Shown piece after piece: positions 1 through 6,162 of a stretch of 15,334 nt of DNA. Source of the DNA: JAGKXC01 sp964554385 (GTDB lineage: Bacteria; Bacteroidota; Bacteroidia; NS11-12g; UBA955); NCBI GenBank assembly GCA_964554385.1, contig CAZKOM010000054.1, forward strand, positions 1 to 15,334, in the 5' to 3' direction. The notes beneath the pieces were generated by a model. That model worked only from the letters and a program-made list of their open reading frames with translations, was not told the origin of the DNA and searched no databases. The stretch's first letter is position 1. Each line of letters opens with the position of its first letter. The position numbers and the translations under genes were made by a program.

Positions 1-843
1 TTTAGACTGAAATATAACGTTAGCAATAACTCCAATAATTACTAGGCCAACCCCGATGAATTGGAGTGGTAAATAGGTTTCGTGAAATAGGAATATACCA
101 AAGGTTAGAGACCAAAGTATTCCAGTGTAACTAACAGCGGAGACGGTGGATGTTTTTTCGGATTGGTATGCACGAGTCATGAAATACTGTCCGGCTTGAG
201 TGGATATTCCTGTGAGTAACAGCCAAATCCAATCGGAAGATTGCGGCCAAATCCAAGCTTGATTGAAAATTGGAATGGAAATTAGGGATAATGGCAGGGT
301 TACAAGGGGAAAGTAGAGAACAACCACATTTGGATTTTCGATATTTTTTAATCGGCGAATGGTATTATAAGCAAAAGCGGAAAACAGTGCTCCGCCAATG
401 CCTGCGAATATTCCTGAAGTGGTAATTTCAGTAGATAGTCCATTAACCACGGTAACGCCCAGCATACAAATCGCGAAGAAGACATAGCTTATCGGGTGGT
501 TTTTTTCATCTCCCAGTGCCACGGCAACTAACGTAGTGAGGATGGGACTCAGGTAATGAATAACGGTGGCGTTGCCCAAGGGCATTACTTGTAAGGTGTA
601 GAAATAACAGAATAAACCCAATGATCCAAACAGTCCCCGCAGTAACAGCATTTTGGGATTCTTACCCCAAGGGTTTTGTTTGGCTTTGGCTAAAATGAAA
701 CTGCTGAGAATGATTTGAACCACGGCTCGAAAAAACACCACTTCGCCTACAGGCATTTGGTGGACAAATTTTACGGAGATATTCATCACGCCAAAAGAGA
801 TGCTTGCGAGCAACATAAGGACTACTCCTTTGGGGATTTTCAT
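1..843 (-). CDS. EamA/DMT-family membrane transporter, 3' end outside window
   Basis: Reading the minus strand from an ATG at 843 gives 281 codons with no stop before the window edge. The product begins MKIPKGVVLMLLASISFG and is a very hydrophobic protein of about ten membrane segments in two homologous halves (roughly residues 8-135 and 145-281), the layout of the drug/metabolite transporter superfamily with two EamA domains. Family landmarks are visible: an early FFRAVVQ segment after the first helix pair, an LRGLFG segment, an LSPILTTLVA helix near the end of half one, and a matching TSTVSAVSYTG then FHETYLPLQFIG segment near the end of half two. Family members are usually 285-300 residues, so only a few residues are missing. 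The substrate cannot be read from sequence; members export or import small metabolites across the inner membrane. The gene is divergent from the desaturase at 951 and has a perfect TAnnTTTG box 5 bases before its ATG. Confidence 0.88.
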   Translation of the reverse strand, partial: MKIPKGVVLMLLASISFGVMNISVKFVHQMPVGEVVFFRAVVQIILSSFILAKAKQNPWGKNPKMLLLRGLFGSLGLFCYFYTLQVMPLGNATVIHYLSPILTTLVAVALGDEKNHPISYVFFAICMLGVTVVNGLSTEITTSGIFAGIGGALFSAFAYNTIRRLKNIENPNVVVLYFPLVTLPLSLISIPIFNQAWIWPQSSDWIWLLLTGISTQAGQYFMTRAYQSEKTSTVSAVSYTGILWSLTFGIFLFHETYLPLQFIGVGLVIIGVIANVIFQSK

Positions 844-848
844 GGTTG

Positions 849-856
849 CAAAGGTA
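849..856 (-). promoter_or_regulatory. Bacteroidota -7 promoter box of the EamA transporter
   Basis: On the minus strand this reads TACCTTTG, an exact match to the Bacteroidota housekeeping -7 consensus TAnnTTTG. Only five bases separate it from the ATG at 843, so the transcript should have almost no leader. No TTTG -33 element is visible at the expected 17-23 base spacing. Confidence 0.6.
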
Positions 857-902
857 CGTTGGCGGTTCTTGCGATTTTCCGTAAAATCAAAATTTTTAGT
901 TG

Positions 903-912
903 CGAAATTTCG
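903..912. promoter_or_regulatory. Perfect 10-bp palindrome in the divergent intergenic region
   Basis: CGAAATTTCG is a perfect palindrome, and the T and A two bases outside also pair. It lies between the divergent transporter (start 843) and the desaturase (start 951), a position suited to a shared operator. No regulator is encoded nearby and no second copy was noticed, so this is only a candidate site. Confidence 0.25.
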
Positions 913-950
913 TAAGTACAACCCATAGGAATTCAATAGTTTGCGTCTTG

Positions 951-1523
951 ATGACTGTTATAGAAATGCTCCAAGGTGCCGGCGAATTGCTGTTGTGGAT
1001 TTTTTTGGCCGATTTAACTACTGGGTTTGTTCATTTTTGGATGGATCAGTATGGAAAAGAAGATATGCCCTTTGTAGGCAAGATGGTGATTGAGATTAAT
1101 ATTCTCCATCATCAAGACCCGCGCCACATGACAAAACGTAATTATTGGTTTTTAACAAAAGCAAGTTGGTTGTTGGGGGTAATAATTTATACCGTTTCTG
1201 TTTTGGTTACGGGTGAGTTTTCATGGAAGTTGGCAATATTTTTATGTTATGCTGCTCAAGCGAATGTGTTTCATATGTGGGCTCATCGAACAGTACAAGA
1301 AAATGGAAAGTTCATAACATTTTTGCAGCGGATGCGATTGATACAATCGCCAAAACACCATGCTGGGCACCATATCGCACCCTATGACAGACAATTCTGT
1401 ATTTTAACCGATTGGTTTAATCCGATTTTGGAGAGAATTTGGTTTTGGGAAGGAGTAATTGGATTTTTTCGTTTATTTGGAATTCAACCTATTGCTGGTA
1501 GTAACATTCGTCAGAACGTTTAA
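951..1523 (+). CDS. TMEM189/CarF/FAD4-family lipid desaturase (possible plasmanylethanolamine desaturase)
   Basis: From ATG 951 the protein is 190 residues. A TTG 51 bases upstream gives a longer frame, but that extension (RNFVSTTHRNS...) does not resemble the family; ATG 966 is also possible. It matches the family of human PEDS1/TMEM189, myxobacterial CarF and plant FAD4: a membrane segment followed by GFVHFWMDQYG (H28), an MPFVGK segment, HHQDP (H53, H54), FHMWAHR (H108, H112), and KHHAGHHIAPYDRQFCILTDW (H136, H137, H140, H141) followed by FNPILERIWFWE. These are the histidine clusters that bind the di-iron centre. Known members introduce a double bond into lipids with O2: PEDS1/CarF make the vinyl ether of plasmalogens, FAD4 makes a trans-3 palmitoyl group. 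The protein is some 75 residues shorter at the N-terminus than human PEDS1 (about 270), lacking the first hydrophobic stretch. Which lipid it acts on is inference. It has its own position between a divergent transporter and hmgA. Confidence 0.82.
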   Translation: MTVIEMLQGAGELLLWIFLADLTTGFVHFWMDQYGKEDMPFVGKMVIEINILHHQDPRHMTKRNYWFLTKASWLLGVIIYTVSVLVTGEFSWKLAIFLCYAAQANVFHMWAHRTVQENGKFITFLQRMRLIQSPKHHAGHHIAPYDRQFCILTDWFNPILERIWFWEGVIGFFRLFGIQPIAGSNIRQNV

Positions 1524-1560
1524 CTGATAAAAATCGGGTAAGGGACTGACAATTATCAGT
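1523..1560. promoter_or_regulatory. Candidate operator upstream of hmgA: near-palindrome plus half-site
   Basis: ACTGACAATTATCAGT at 1545-1560 is a 16-base near-palindrome (7 of 8 arm positions pair). A further half-site ACTGATAA lies at 1523-1530 and is the exact reverse complement of the right arm TTATCAGT at 1553-1560. The cluster ends 22 bases before the hmgA -7 box at 1582, so a bound protein would cover the -33 region. This fits control of the tyrosine catabolic genes by a dimeric repressor or activator; the regulator is not in the window. The first half-site overlaps the TAA of the desaturase gene. Confidence 0.35.
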
Positions 1561-1581
1561 ATTTAAGGCTTGGCTGCCTAA

Positions 1582-1589
1582 TACTTTTG
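1582..1589 (+). promoter_or_regulatory. Bacteroidota -7 promoter box of hmgA
   Basis: TACTTTTG matches TAnnTTTG exactly and ends nine bases before the ATG at 1599. The implied transcript has only a few leader bases. It supports 1599, not the TTG at 1587 inside the box, as the real start of hmgA. No clear -33 TTTG is seen; the palindromic operator candidate occupies that region. Confidence 0.6.
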
Positions 1590-1598
1590 TTGGCAATT

Positions 1599-2759
1599 AT
1601 GCCAATTTATCAGCGAGCGGGTTCAATACCCAAAAAACGACATACGGTTTTCAGGCAACCCAACGGGGAATTATACCATGAGGAACTTTTTGGAACTGAA
1701 GGTTTTTCAAGTACTTCGTCTCTGTTATATCATTTAAATCCGCCAACGATGGTGAAGTCCATTGGGGATGCCGTGGATTTTCGGCCAAAAATTGCGGTAG
1801 AAGATAACTTGAAATGTTTGAGCTTCAAAGGTTTTGAAGTTGAGCCATCTGGTGATTATTTGCAAAGTAGAAAAGTCTTTTTTGTTAATGACGACATGCA
1901 GATTGGTATTGCTAGACCAACCCGGAGCATGGAAGATTATTTCTTTAAAAATTCTGACTCCGATGAGCTGTTGTTTGTTCATGAGGGTGGCGGAGTGTTG
2001 CATACTATGTATGGTCAAGTACCATTTGAGTATGGGGATTATGTAATTATTCCGCGGGGTACTGTTTATCGATTATCATTTAATGATTCCAATAATCGAT
2101 TATTATTTATTGAATCACACAGTCCAATTCGGTCGCCAAAAAGATATCGAAACGAATTTGGACAATACTTAGAGCATTCGCCTTTTTGCGAGCGCGATTA
2201 TCGTTATCCTGAAAATTTTGAAACCATCGACCAAAAAGGGGATTTTTTAATTCAAATTAAAAAAAGGGGATTGATTTATCCGTATGTATATGGTAATCAT
2301 CCATTTGACTTAATAGGATGGGATGGGTATAATTATCCCTATGCGTTTTCAATTTTTGATTTTGAGCCGATAACAGGCAGGATTCACATGCCACCTCCGA
2401 TTCACCAACAATTTGAGGGTAGGAATTTTGTGGTATGTTCTTTTGTGCCTCGGATGTATGATTATCATCCCGATGCTATTCCAGCTCCGTACCATCACAG
2501 CAATATAGATTCGGAGGAGATTTTGTACTATGTAGACGGTGATTTTATGAGCAGAAACAACATCGAAAAGGGTCAGTTTACGTTGCATCCAGGTGGGGTT
2601 CCACATGGTCCACATCCGGGAGCCATTGAACGGAGTATTGGCAAAAAGGAAACGGGGGAATTGGCCGTAATGATTGATCCGTTTAATCCGTTAAAAATTA
2701 CGGCGGATGCTTTAAACTATGAAGTGAAGGATTATTATAAGAGTTGGATTATTTCTTAA
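1599..2759 (+). CDS. hmgA: Homogentisate 1,2-dioxygenase
   Basis: The 386-residue product opens the aromatic ring of homogentisate with O2 to give maleylacetoacetate, the central step of tyrosine and phenylalanine breakdown in the cytosol. It starts MPIYQRAGSIPKKRHTVF, the conserved N-terminus of bacterial HmgA. The Fe(II) ligands can be placed: H300 and E306 in YHHSNIDSEE and H336 in GGVPHGPHPG. Their spacing (six, then 36 from the first) equals that of human H335, E341 and H371. HMPPPIHQQFEGRNFVVCSF, the segment before the ligands, is also typical. It is shorter than the human enzyme (445) but usual for the compact bacterial type. ATG 1599 is chosen because a TTG start at 1587 would lie inside the promoter box. 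hppD follows after 12 bases, so the two are almost surely one transcript. Confidence 0.95.
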   Translation: MPIYQRAGSIPKKRHTVFRQPNGELYHEELFGTEGFSSTSSLLYHLNPPTMVKSIGDAVDFRPKIAVEDNLKCLSFKGFEVEPSGDYLQSRKVFFVNDDMQIGIARPTRSMEDYFFKNSDSDELLFVHEGGGVLHTMYGQVPFEYGDYVIIPRGTVYRLSFNDSNNRLLFIESHSPIRSPKRYRNEFGQYLEHSPFCERDYRYPENFETIDQKGDFLIQIKKRGLIYPYVYGNHPFDLIGWDGYNYPYAFSIFDFEPITGRIHMPPPIHQQFEGRNFVVCSFVPRMYDYHPDAIPAPYHHSNIDSEEILYYVDGDFMSRNNIEKGQFTLHPGGVPHGPHPGAIERSIGKKETGELAVMIDPFNPLKITADALNYEVKDYYKSWIIS

Positions 2760-2771
2760 AACACTGAAAAT

Positions 2772-3932
2772 ATGAATGAAATAGCAGATTTAACACGGGT
2801 TGAGAATTTTAATTATTCGGGCGATAAATTGTTTGATTTAGCTGAAGATTTTTTGCCAATTAATGGTACCGATTATGTGGAATTATATGTTGGAAATGCC
2901 AAGCAAGCGGCTCATTATTATAAGACAGCGTTTGGTTTTCAGGAGTTGGCTTATGCCGGTTTAGAGACGGGGTTAAAAGATCGGGTTTCTTATGTACTGG
3001 TTCAGGATAAGATCCGATTGGTGCTAACTACGCCCTTTGATTCAGGCTCTGATATTTCAGAACATATTCGCAAACACGGCGATGGAGTTAAGGTTATTGC
3101 TTTGTGGGTAGAGGATGCGCGAAAGGCATTTGAGGAAACCACATCACGGGGGGCAAAGCCGTATTTGCAACCGGAGGTATTAATGGATTCCGATGGAGAG
3201 GTAGTTCGTAGTGGAATACACACCTATGGGGATACAGTGCATGTATTTGTGGAACGTAAGAATTACCAGGGTGTTTTTATGCCGGGTTACCAGGCTTGGA
3301 AGACGGAATATCAACCCACATCTACGGGTTTGAAATACATAGATCACATGGTAGGAAATGTGGAATTAGGGGCGATGAATACCTGGGCGAATTTTTATGC
3401 TAAGGTGATGGGATTTGCCAATTTAATTACGTTTGATGATAAAGATATTTCTACCGAATACACTGCGTTAATGAGTAAAGTAATGAGCAATGGAAACGGC
3501 CGAATTAAATTTCCTATTAACGAGCCGGCGTTAGGGTTGAAGAAGTCTCAGGTGGAAGAATATTTGGATTTTTACGGAGGGCCTGGATGTCAACATATTG
3601 CAGTAGCAACGGAAGATATTGTATTTACGATTTCGGAAATGCGAAAGCGCGGAGTTGAATTTTTGTATGTACCCGGAACCTATTACGATACGGTGAAGGA
3701 ACGCGTAGGAATTATTGAAGAAGATATGGAGGAGTTGAAGCGTTGGGGAATTATGGTTGATCGGGACGAAGATGGGTATTTGTTGCAAATCTTTACGAAG
3801 CCCGTAGAAGATAGACCTACATTGTTTTTTGAAATTATTCAACGCAAAGGAGCTAAGTCGTTTGGTAAAGGTAATTTTCAGGCATTGTTTGAGAGTATTG
3901 AAGCCGAGCAAGCAAGACGAGGTACACTGTAA
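2772..3932 (+). CDS. hppD: 4-Hydroxyphenylpyruvate dioxygenase
   Basis: The 386-residue product converts 4-hydroxyphenylpyruvate, the transamination product of tyrosine, to homogentisate with decarboxylation, ring hydroxylation and side-chain migration. It has the two vicinal-oxygen-chelate domains of the family: a non-catalytic N-terminal half starting near GTDYVELYVGNAKQAAHYY (about residues 34-170) and a catalytic C-terminal half from LKYIDHMVGNVELG onward. The three Fe(II) ligands are present: H192 (YIDHMVGNV), H275 (GCQHIAVATEDI) and E354 (LFFEIIQRKG). The C-terminal GKGNFQALFESIEAEQARRG helix that closes over the active site is complete. Length is normal (350-390). It feeds homogentisate directly to hmgA, 12 bases upstream, and no promoter is visible between them. 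A short hairpin and an assembly gap follow before kynA, so I cannot tell whether kynA shares the transcript. Confidence 0.96.
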   Translation: MNEIADLTRVENFNYSGDKLFDLAEDFLPINGTDYVELYVGNAKQAAHYYKTAFGFQELAYAGLETGLKDRVSYVLVQDKIRLVLTTPFDSGSDISEHIRKHGDGVKVIALWVEDARKAFEETTSRGAKPYLQPEVLMDSDGEVVRSGIHTYGDTVHVFVERKNYQGVFMPGYQAWKTEYQPTSTGLKYIDHMVGNVELGAMNTWANFYAKVMGFANLITFDDKDISTEYTALMSKVMSNGNGRIKFPINEPALGLKKSQVEEYLDFYGGPGCQHIAVATEDIVFTISEMRKRGVEFLYVPGTYYDTVKERVGIIEEDMEELKRWGIMVDRDEDGYLLQIFTKPVEDRPTLFFEIIQRKGAKSFGKGNFQALFESIEAEQARRGTL

Positions 3933-4148
3933 CGGCAAGGGAGTAGGGTTTTATTTACCGATTTTATTAGAAACATAGTATCTCCTTCTGAGGGAGTACA
4001 GCAGATAAACGGAGTTTACNNNNNNNNNNGGATGAAATGATGAAATTCAATTTTGAAATTGGTATCATTACTTTTGGTGCTATTCCAAGATTCGGGCTTA
4101 AATTGCAGACATTTTACAGGATATACCGATTTAATCGATTAGGATTTT
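3933..4148 (+). other. Intergenic region between hppD and kynA, with a gap and a possible promoter
   Basis: This 216-base stretch holds no credible gene. It includes a weak hairpin at 3978-3999 (GTA-CTCC against GGAGTAC, one bulged T) without a T tract, a 10-N assembly gap at 4020-4029, and TACTTTTG at 4069-4076, an exact TAnnTTTG box on the plus strand. If that box works, kynA would have its own promoter with a leader of roughly 65-70 bases, unlike the near-leaderless genes elsewhere in the window. No -33 TTTG is at the right spacing. Confidence 0.4.
4020..4029. other. Assembly gap of 10 N
   Basis: Ten undetermined bases lie between hppD and kynA. The true length of the missing sequence is unknown, so the spacing between the two genes should not be trusted. 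Confidence 0.95.
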
Positions 4149-5060
4149 ATGGACAATAGAGAAGATATTTTACGGAGATTGGACGAGAAGTTCCAAAAAA
4201 TTGGTCAAAACACCGATACCCACTTAGAAGGATTGGTTTGGAACAATCCTATAACCTATTGGGATTATATTTTACCTGATGCATTGTTGAGTTTGCAGGT
4301 ACAGCGCACCAATCAGCCTGATGAAATGGTCTTTATTATGTATCATCAAATTAACGAGTTGTTGTTTAAAATGGTGTTATGGGAACTGGACCAAGTGGCG
4401 GAAAAGGAAACGGTGGATGCTGCGTTTTTTACTGAGAAGTTGCGGAGAATAAGTCGTTATTTCGATATGCTTTCTTCATCGTTTACCATTATGGGTGATG
4501 GCATGGAGAAGGAACAATACATGAGGTTTCGGAATACATTAACCCCGGCTTCTGGGTTTCAGAGTGCGCAATATCGAATCATTGAATTTGGATCAACGGA
4601 GCTAATAAATTTGATCGATGCGCGGTACCGTGCAACCATCGATCGAAATACGGGATATGACCATGCCTACGATCATTTGTATTGGCAAGCAGCGGGTAAG
4701 GATCACTCCACTGGGAAAAAGAATGCATTGTTAATGAATTTTGAGCGCCGATATCGTTCGGAGTTTTTACAAAAAATGGAGTATTACAATACCCGTAATT
4801 TTTGGACTCGGTTTAAGCAGTTGCCTGAAGAGGTAAAGCAAGACAAGGGCCTAATTGCGGCTATGCGGCATTATGATTACACAGTGAATGTGGTTTGGGT
4901 AATGGCACATTACAACGCAGCGGGTAAGTATTTGGGAACTGCTGCAGCTACGGGTGGTAGTGATTGGCAGAAATACATGCATCCTAAATATCAGCGCAGA
5001 ATTTTCTTTCCAGATCTATGGAGTGAAGAAGAGTTGAAAAATTGGGGCGAAGGGTTGTGA
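4149..5060 (+). CDS. kynA: Tryptophan 2,3-dioxygenase
   Basis: The 303-residue all-helical haem enzyme would cleave the indole ring of L-tryptophan with O2 to N-formylkynurenine, the first step of the kynurenine pathway. Family signatures are in order: DEMVFIMYHQINELLFKMVL with H66, equivalent to the active-site histidine H76 of human TDO; the LWELDQV helix, as in human TDO; SGFQSAQYRIIEFG with R143, the carboxylate-binding arginine; AHYNAAGKYLG with H254 as the likely proximal haem ligand (spacing to the following G matches human H328); and TGGSDWQKYM, the flexible GTGGS loop over the substrate. The usual R of the RxxxH haem helix is replaced (WVMAH), which marks a divergent bacterial branch. 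TDO is tetrameric and cytosolic. It lies downstream of the tyrosine genes, and no formamidase or kynureninase is seen here. Confidence 0.92.
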   Translation: MDNREDILRRLDEKFQKIGQNTDTHLEGLVWNNPITYWDYILPDALLSLQVQRTNQPDEMVFIMYHQINELLFKMVLWELDQVAEKETVDAAFFTEKLRRISRYFDMLSSSFTIMGDGMEKEQYMRFRNTLTPASGFQSAQYRIIEFGSTELINLIDARYRATIDRNTGYDHAYDHLYWQAAGKDHSTGKKNALLMNFERRYRSEFLQKMEYYNTRNFWTRFKQLPEEVKQDKGLIAAMRHYDYTVNVVWVMAHYNAAGKYLGTAAATGGSDWQKYMHPKYQRRIFFPDLWSEEELKNWGEGL

Positions 5061-5080
5061 TTGACTAGTTTAACAGACTA

Positions 5081-5115
5081 AATCAAACAACAGGATTTTG
5101 TCCTGTTATTTGATT
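5081..5115. terminator. Bidirectional hairpin terminator between kynA and ssrA
   Basis: AATCAAACAACAGGA (5081-5095) pairs with TCCTGTTATTTGATT (5101-5115) over 15 positions with a single C/A mismatch, around a five-base loop TTTTG. It starts 20 bases after the kynA stop and sits 14 bases beyond the 3' end of the convergent tmRNA, so it can end transcripts from both sides. The A/T-rich outer stem supplies the T-rich 3' side in either direction. Confidence 0.8.
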
Positions 5116-5129
5116 CTACTGTTTAAAAG

Positions 5130-5498
5130 TGGAGTTGGGGAGGTTCGAACTCCCGTCCGGAGAAGCGAGTGCTAGCGCTTTCTACATGTTTAGGGATCGA
5201 TTGTTTTCGGGAACAGGCCGGCTCGTCCCTGGCCAACAAAGTTCCTTATCCAGCTTAATAATCTACCCTTGCGCTGATGGTGGGGGAGATACCCGGGCGT
5301 GTCGACTGCTTCGGGTGGAACAGGGCCCAAGTAAACTGTTCCGAAACAGATGGCAAGTGTCTAATCCTTCCGATTAGGCAGCCATGGCGTAGTTATTTTC
5401 GCCTCTTAAAAATTTGAAAGTTGAGATTTGAGTGCCAGCTTCCAAAGCACCACATGCTTACACTGCAATCAATCAACCCGTCGATTCCAGTCAACCCC
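5130..5498 (-). ncRNA. ssrA: tmRNA (transfer-messenger RNA)
   Basis: On the minus strand the 5' end reads GGGGTTGACTGGAATCGACG and the 3' end GGGAGTTCGAACCTCCCCA then ACTCCA. The acceptor stem forms: 5' GGGGTTG pairs with 3' CAACTCC with one G-U pair, discriminator A at 5130, and CCA is not encoded (CTT follows). The T arm is GGGAG-TTCGAAC-CTCCC. The resume reading frame at 5403-5374 encodes GENNYAMAA followed by TAA, the Bacteroidota type of degradation tag, and a small hairpin (CTAATC...GATTAG) overlaps its stop. The encoded length is 369 bases in one piece, within the normal range. Together with SmpB the RNA frees ribosomes stalled on broken mRNAs and tags the products for proteolysis. Ends are deduced from pairing and may be off by a base. 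Confidence 0.95.
5374..5403 (-). other. tmRNA tag-peptide reading frame (GENNYAMAA)
   Basis: Within ssrA the codons GGC GAA AAT AAC TAC GCC ATG GCT GCC TAA encode the nine template-coded residues of the proteolysis tag; the charged alanine precedes them. The AMAA end in place of ALAA keeps the hydrophobic-Ala-Ala terminus read by ClpXP. Confidence 0.9.
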
Positions 5499-5510
5499 AA
5501 AGAACTTCTA

Positions 5511-5518
5511 CAAAGTTA
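5511..5518 (-). promoter_or_regulatory. Bacteroidota -7 promoter box of ssrA
   Basis: On the minus strand TAACTTTG matches TAnnTTTG exactly and lies 12 bases upstream of the mature tmRNA 5' end at 5498. A short 5' extension would be transcribed and removed, as expected for RNase P processing of tmRNA. No -33 TTTG was found at the usual spacing. Confidence 0.6.
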
Positions 5519-5594
5519 CGAAAATTTGTCATGGGAATTGGGGAAATCGGCGTAAATCGTTTTAATTCGCTATTAGTCAACTAATCAACAAACT

Positions 5595-6017
5595 ATGAGA
5601 AAAAATTTACTAATTGCATTTGCTGCTGTGTCAGTTTTGTTTAATGCTTGTACCTATGAAGAAGGTCCAATGTCGCTTGCATCAAAAAAAGCCAGATTAG
5701 ACAACACCTGGAATCAAACGATCCTGGATGGCGGATTTGCGCCACCATCAAATATGACAGTTACATTATTGTTGGATAAAGACGGCACAGGCAAACAAAC
5801 GGTGGCTACAAAAAACACATCCACTGGCAATATTTCGGAAGCCATTTTGGACGTAAAATGGAAGTGGGGTTCTTCAAAAGAAGAATTAATTTTAGAAAGA
5901 AGTTGGTCTGGGGTCTCTCAAGGTGAAAAGAAATACAGAATTGTTCGTTTGGCTTCTGACGAAATGAAGTTGGAAAACGAAAGTAAGATTATTGAGACTT
6001 TTGTAACCAAAGAATAA
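5595..6017 (+). CDS. Small lipocalin-like lipoprotein of Bacteroidota (function unknown)
   Basis: The 140-residue protein starts MRKNLLIAFAAVSVLFNAC: a KN-containing basic start, a hydrophobic core, and a lipobox ending at C19 (F at -3 is unusual, A at -1 is normal), so it should be a signal peptidase II substrate attached to a membrane. After the cysteine comes TYEEGPMSLASKKARLDNTW, an opening I recognise from small Bacteroidota lipoproteins with a lipocalin-like strand-rich body. The rest alternates short polar and hydrophobic strands (MTVTLLLDKDGTGKQTV, ILDVKWKWGSSKEELILE, KYRIVRLASDEMKLE), consistent with a small beta barrel with a repeated strand-turn pattern. No enzyme motif is visible. 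It is divergent from ssrA with 96 bases between them, no recognisable TAnnTTTG box, and it is followed by its own hairpin. Role unknown. Confidence 0.8.
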   Translation: MRKNLLIAFAAVSVLFNACTYEEGPMSLASKKARLDNTWNQTILDGGFAPPSNMTVTLLLDKDGTGKQTVATKNTSTGNISEAILDVKWKWGSSKEELILERSWSGVSQGEKKYRIVRLASDEMKLENESKIIETFVTKE

Positions 6018-6029
6018 ATTCATTGAGTT

Positions 6030-6057
6030 AATGATTTGTTCAAGCTGCTAAATCATT
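6030..6057 (+). terminator. Hairpin terminator after the lipoprotein gene
   Basis: AATGATTT (6030-6037) pairs perfectly with AAATCATT (6050-6057) around a 12-base loop, followed by GG and then five T. It begins 12 bases after the lipoprotein stop codon. The stem is A/T-rich, so it may be a weak terminator backed up by the next hairpin. Confidence 0.5.
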
Positions 6058-6098
6058 GGTTTTTCACCAGTAAATAGCTAGTTGTTAATATTAATTGA

Positions 6099-6144
6099 AA
6101 ATGAATTCCCGGTTATTACTAAGGAATACCGGGAATTTTCATTT
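6099..6144. terminator. Hairpin terminator between convergent lipoprotein and copper genes
   Basis: ATTCCCGGT pairs with ACCGGGAAT around a 14-base loop, and the stem continues, after two bulged T, with AAATGA against TCATTT. A- and T-rich flanks lie on both sides. Placed 18 bases beyond the end of the small HMA gene (minus strand) and 82 beyond the lipoprotein gene, it can serve as terminator in both directions. Confidence 0.75.
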
Positions 6145-6162
6145 AAGCCGTTTGGATTGAAA

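Noticed and set aside
715..915. Open frame of 66 codons on the plus strand
   Set aside because: It lies antisense to the 5' part of the EamA transporter gene and crosses its promoter; composition (many His, Lys, Cys) is not protein-like.
900..950. TTG start at 900 for the desaturase
   Set aside because: The extra 17 residues are polar and unlike the family, and the segment covers the divergent promoter region and the palindrome; ATG 951 is more plausible.
3978..3999. Hairpin after hppD as a terminator
   Set aside because: Seven pairs with a bulged T and no following T tract; too weak to call, so it is only mentioned in the intergenic entry.
4037..4159. Forty-codon frame starting MMKFNFEIG before kynA
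   Set aside because: It overlaps the kynA start, has no family resemblance and begins just after an assembly gap.
5129..5377. Open frame of 82 codons on the plus strand starting MELGRFELPSGEA
   Set aside because: It is the antisense of the tmRNA 3' half; this is a well-known false protein pattern and the RNA explains every base.
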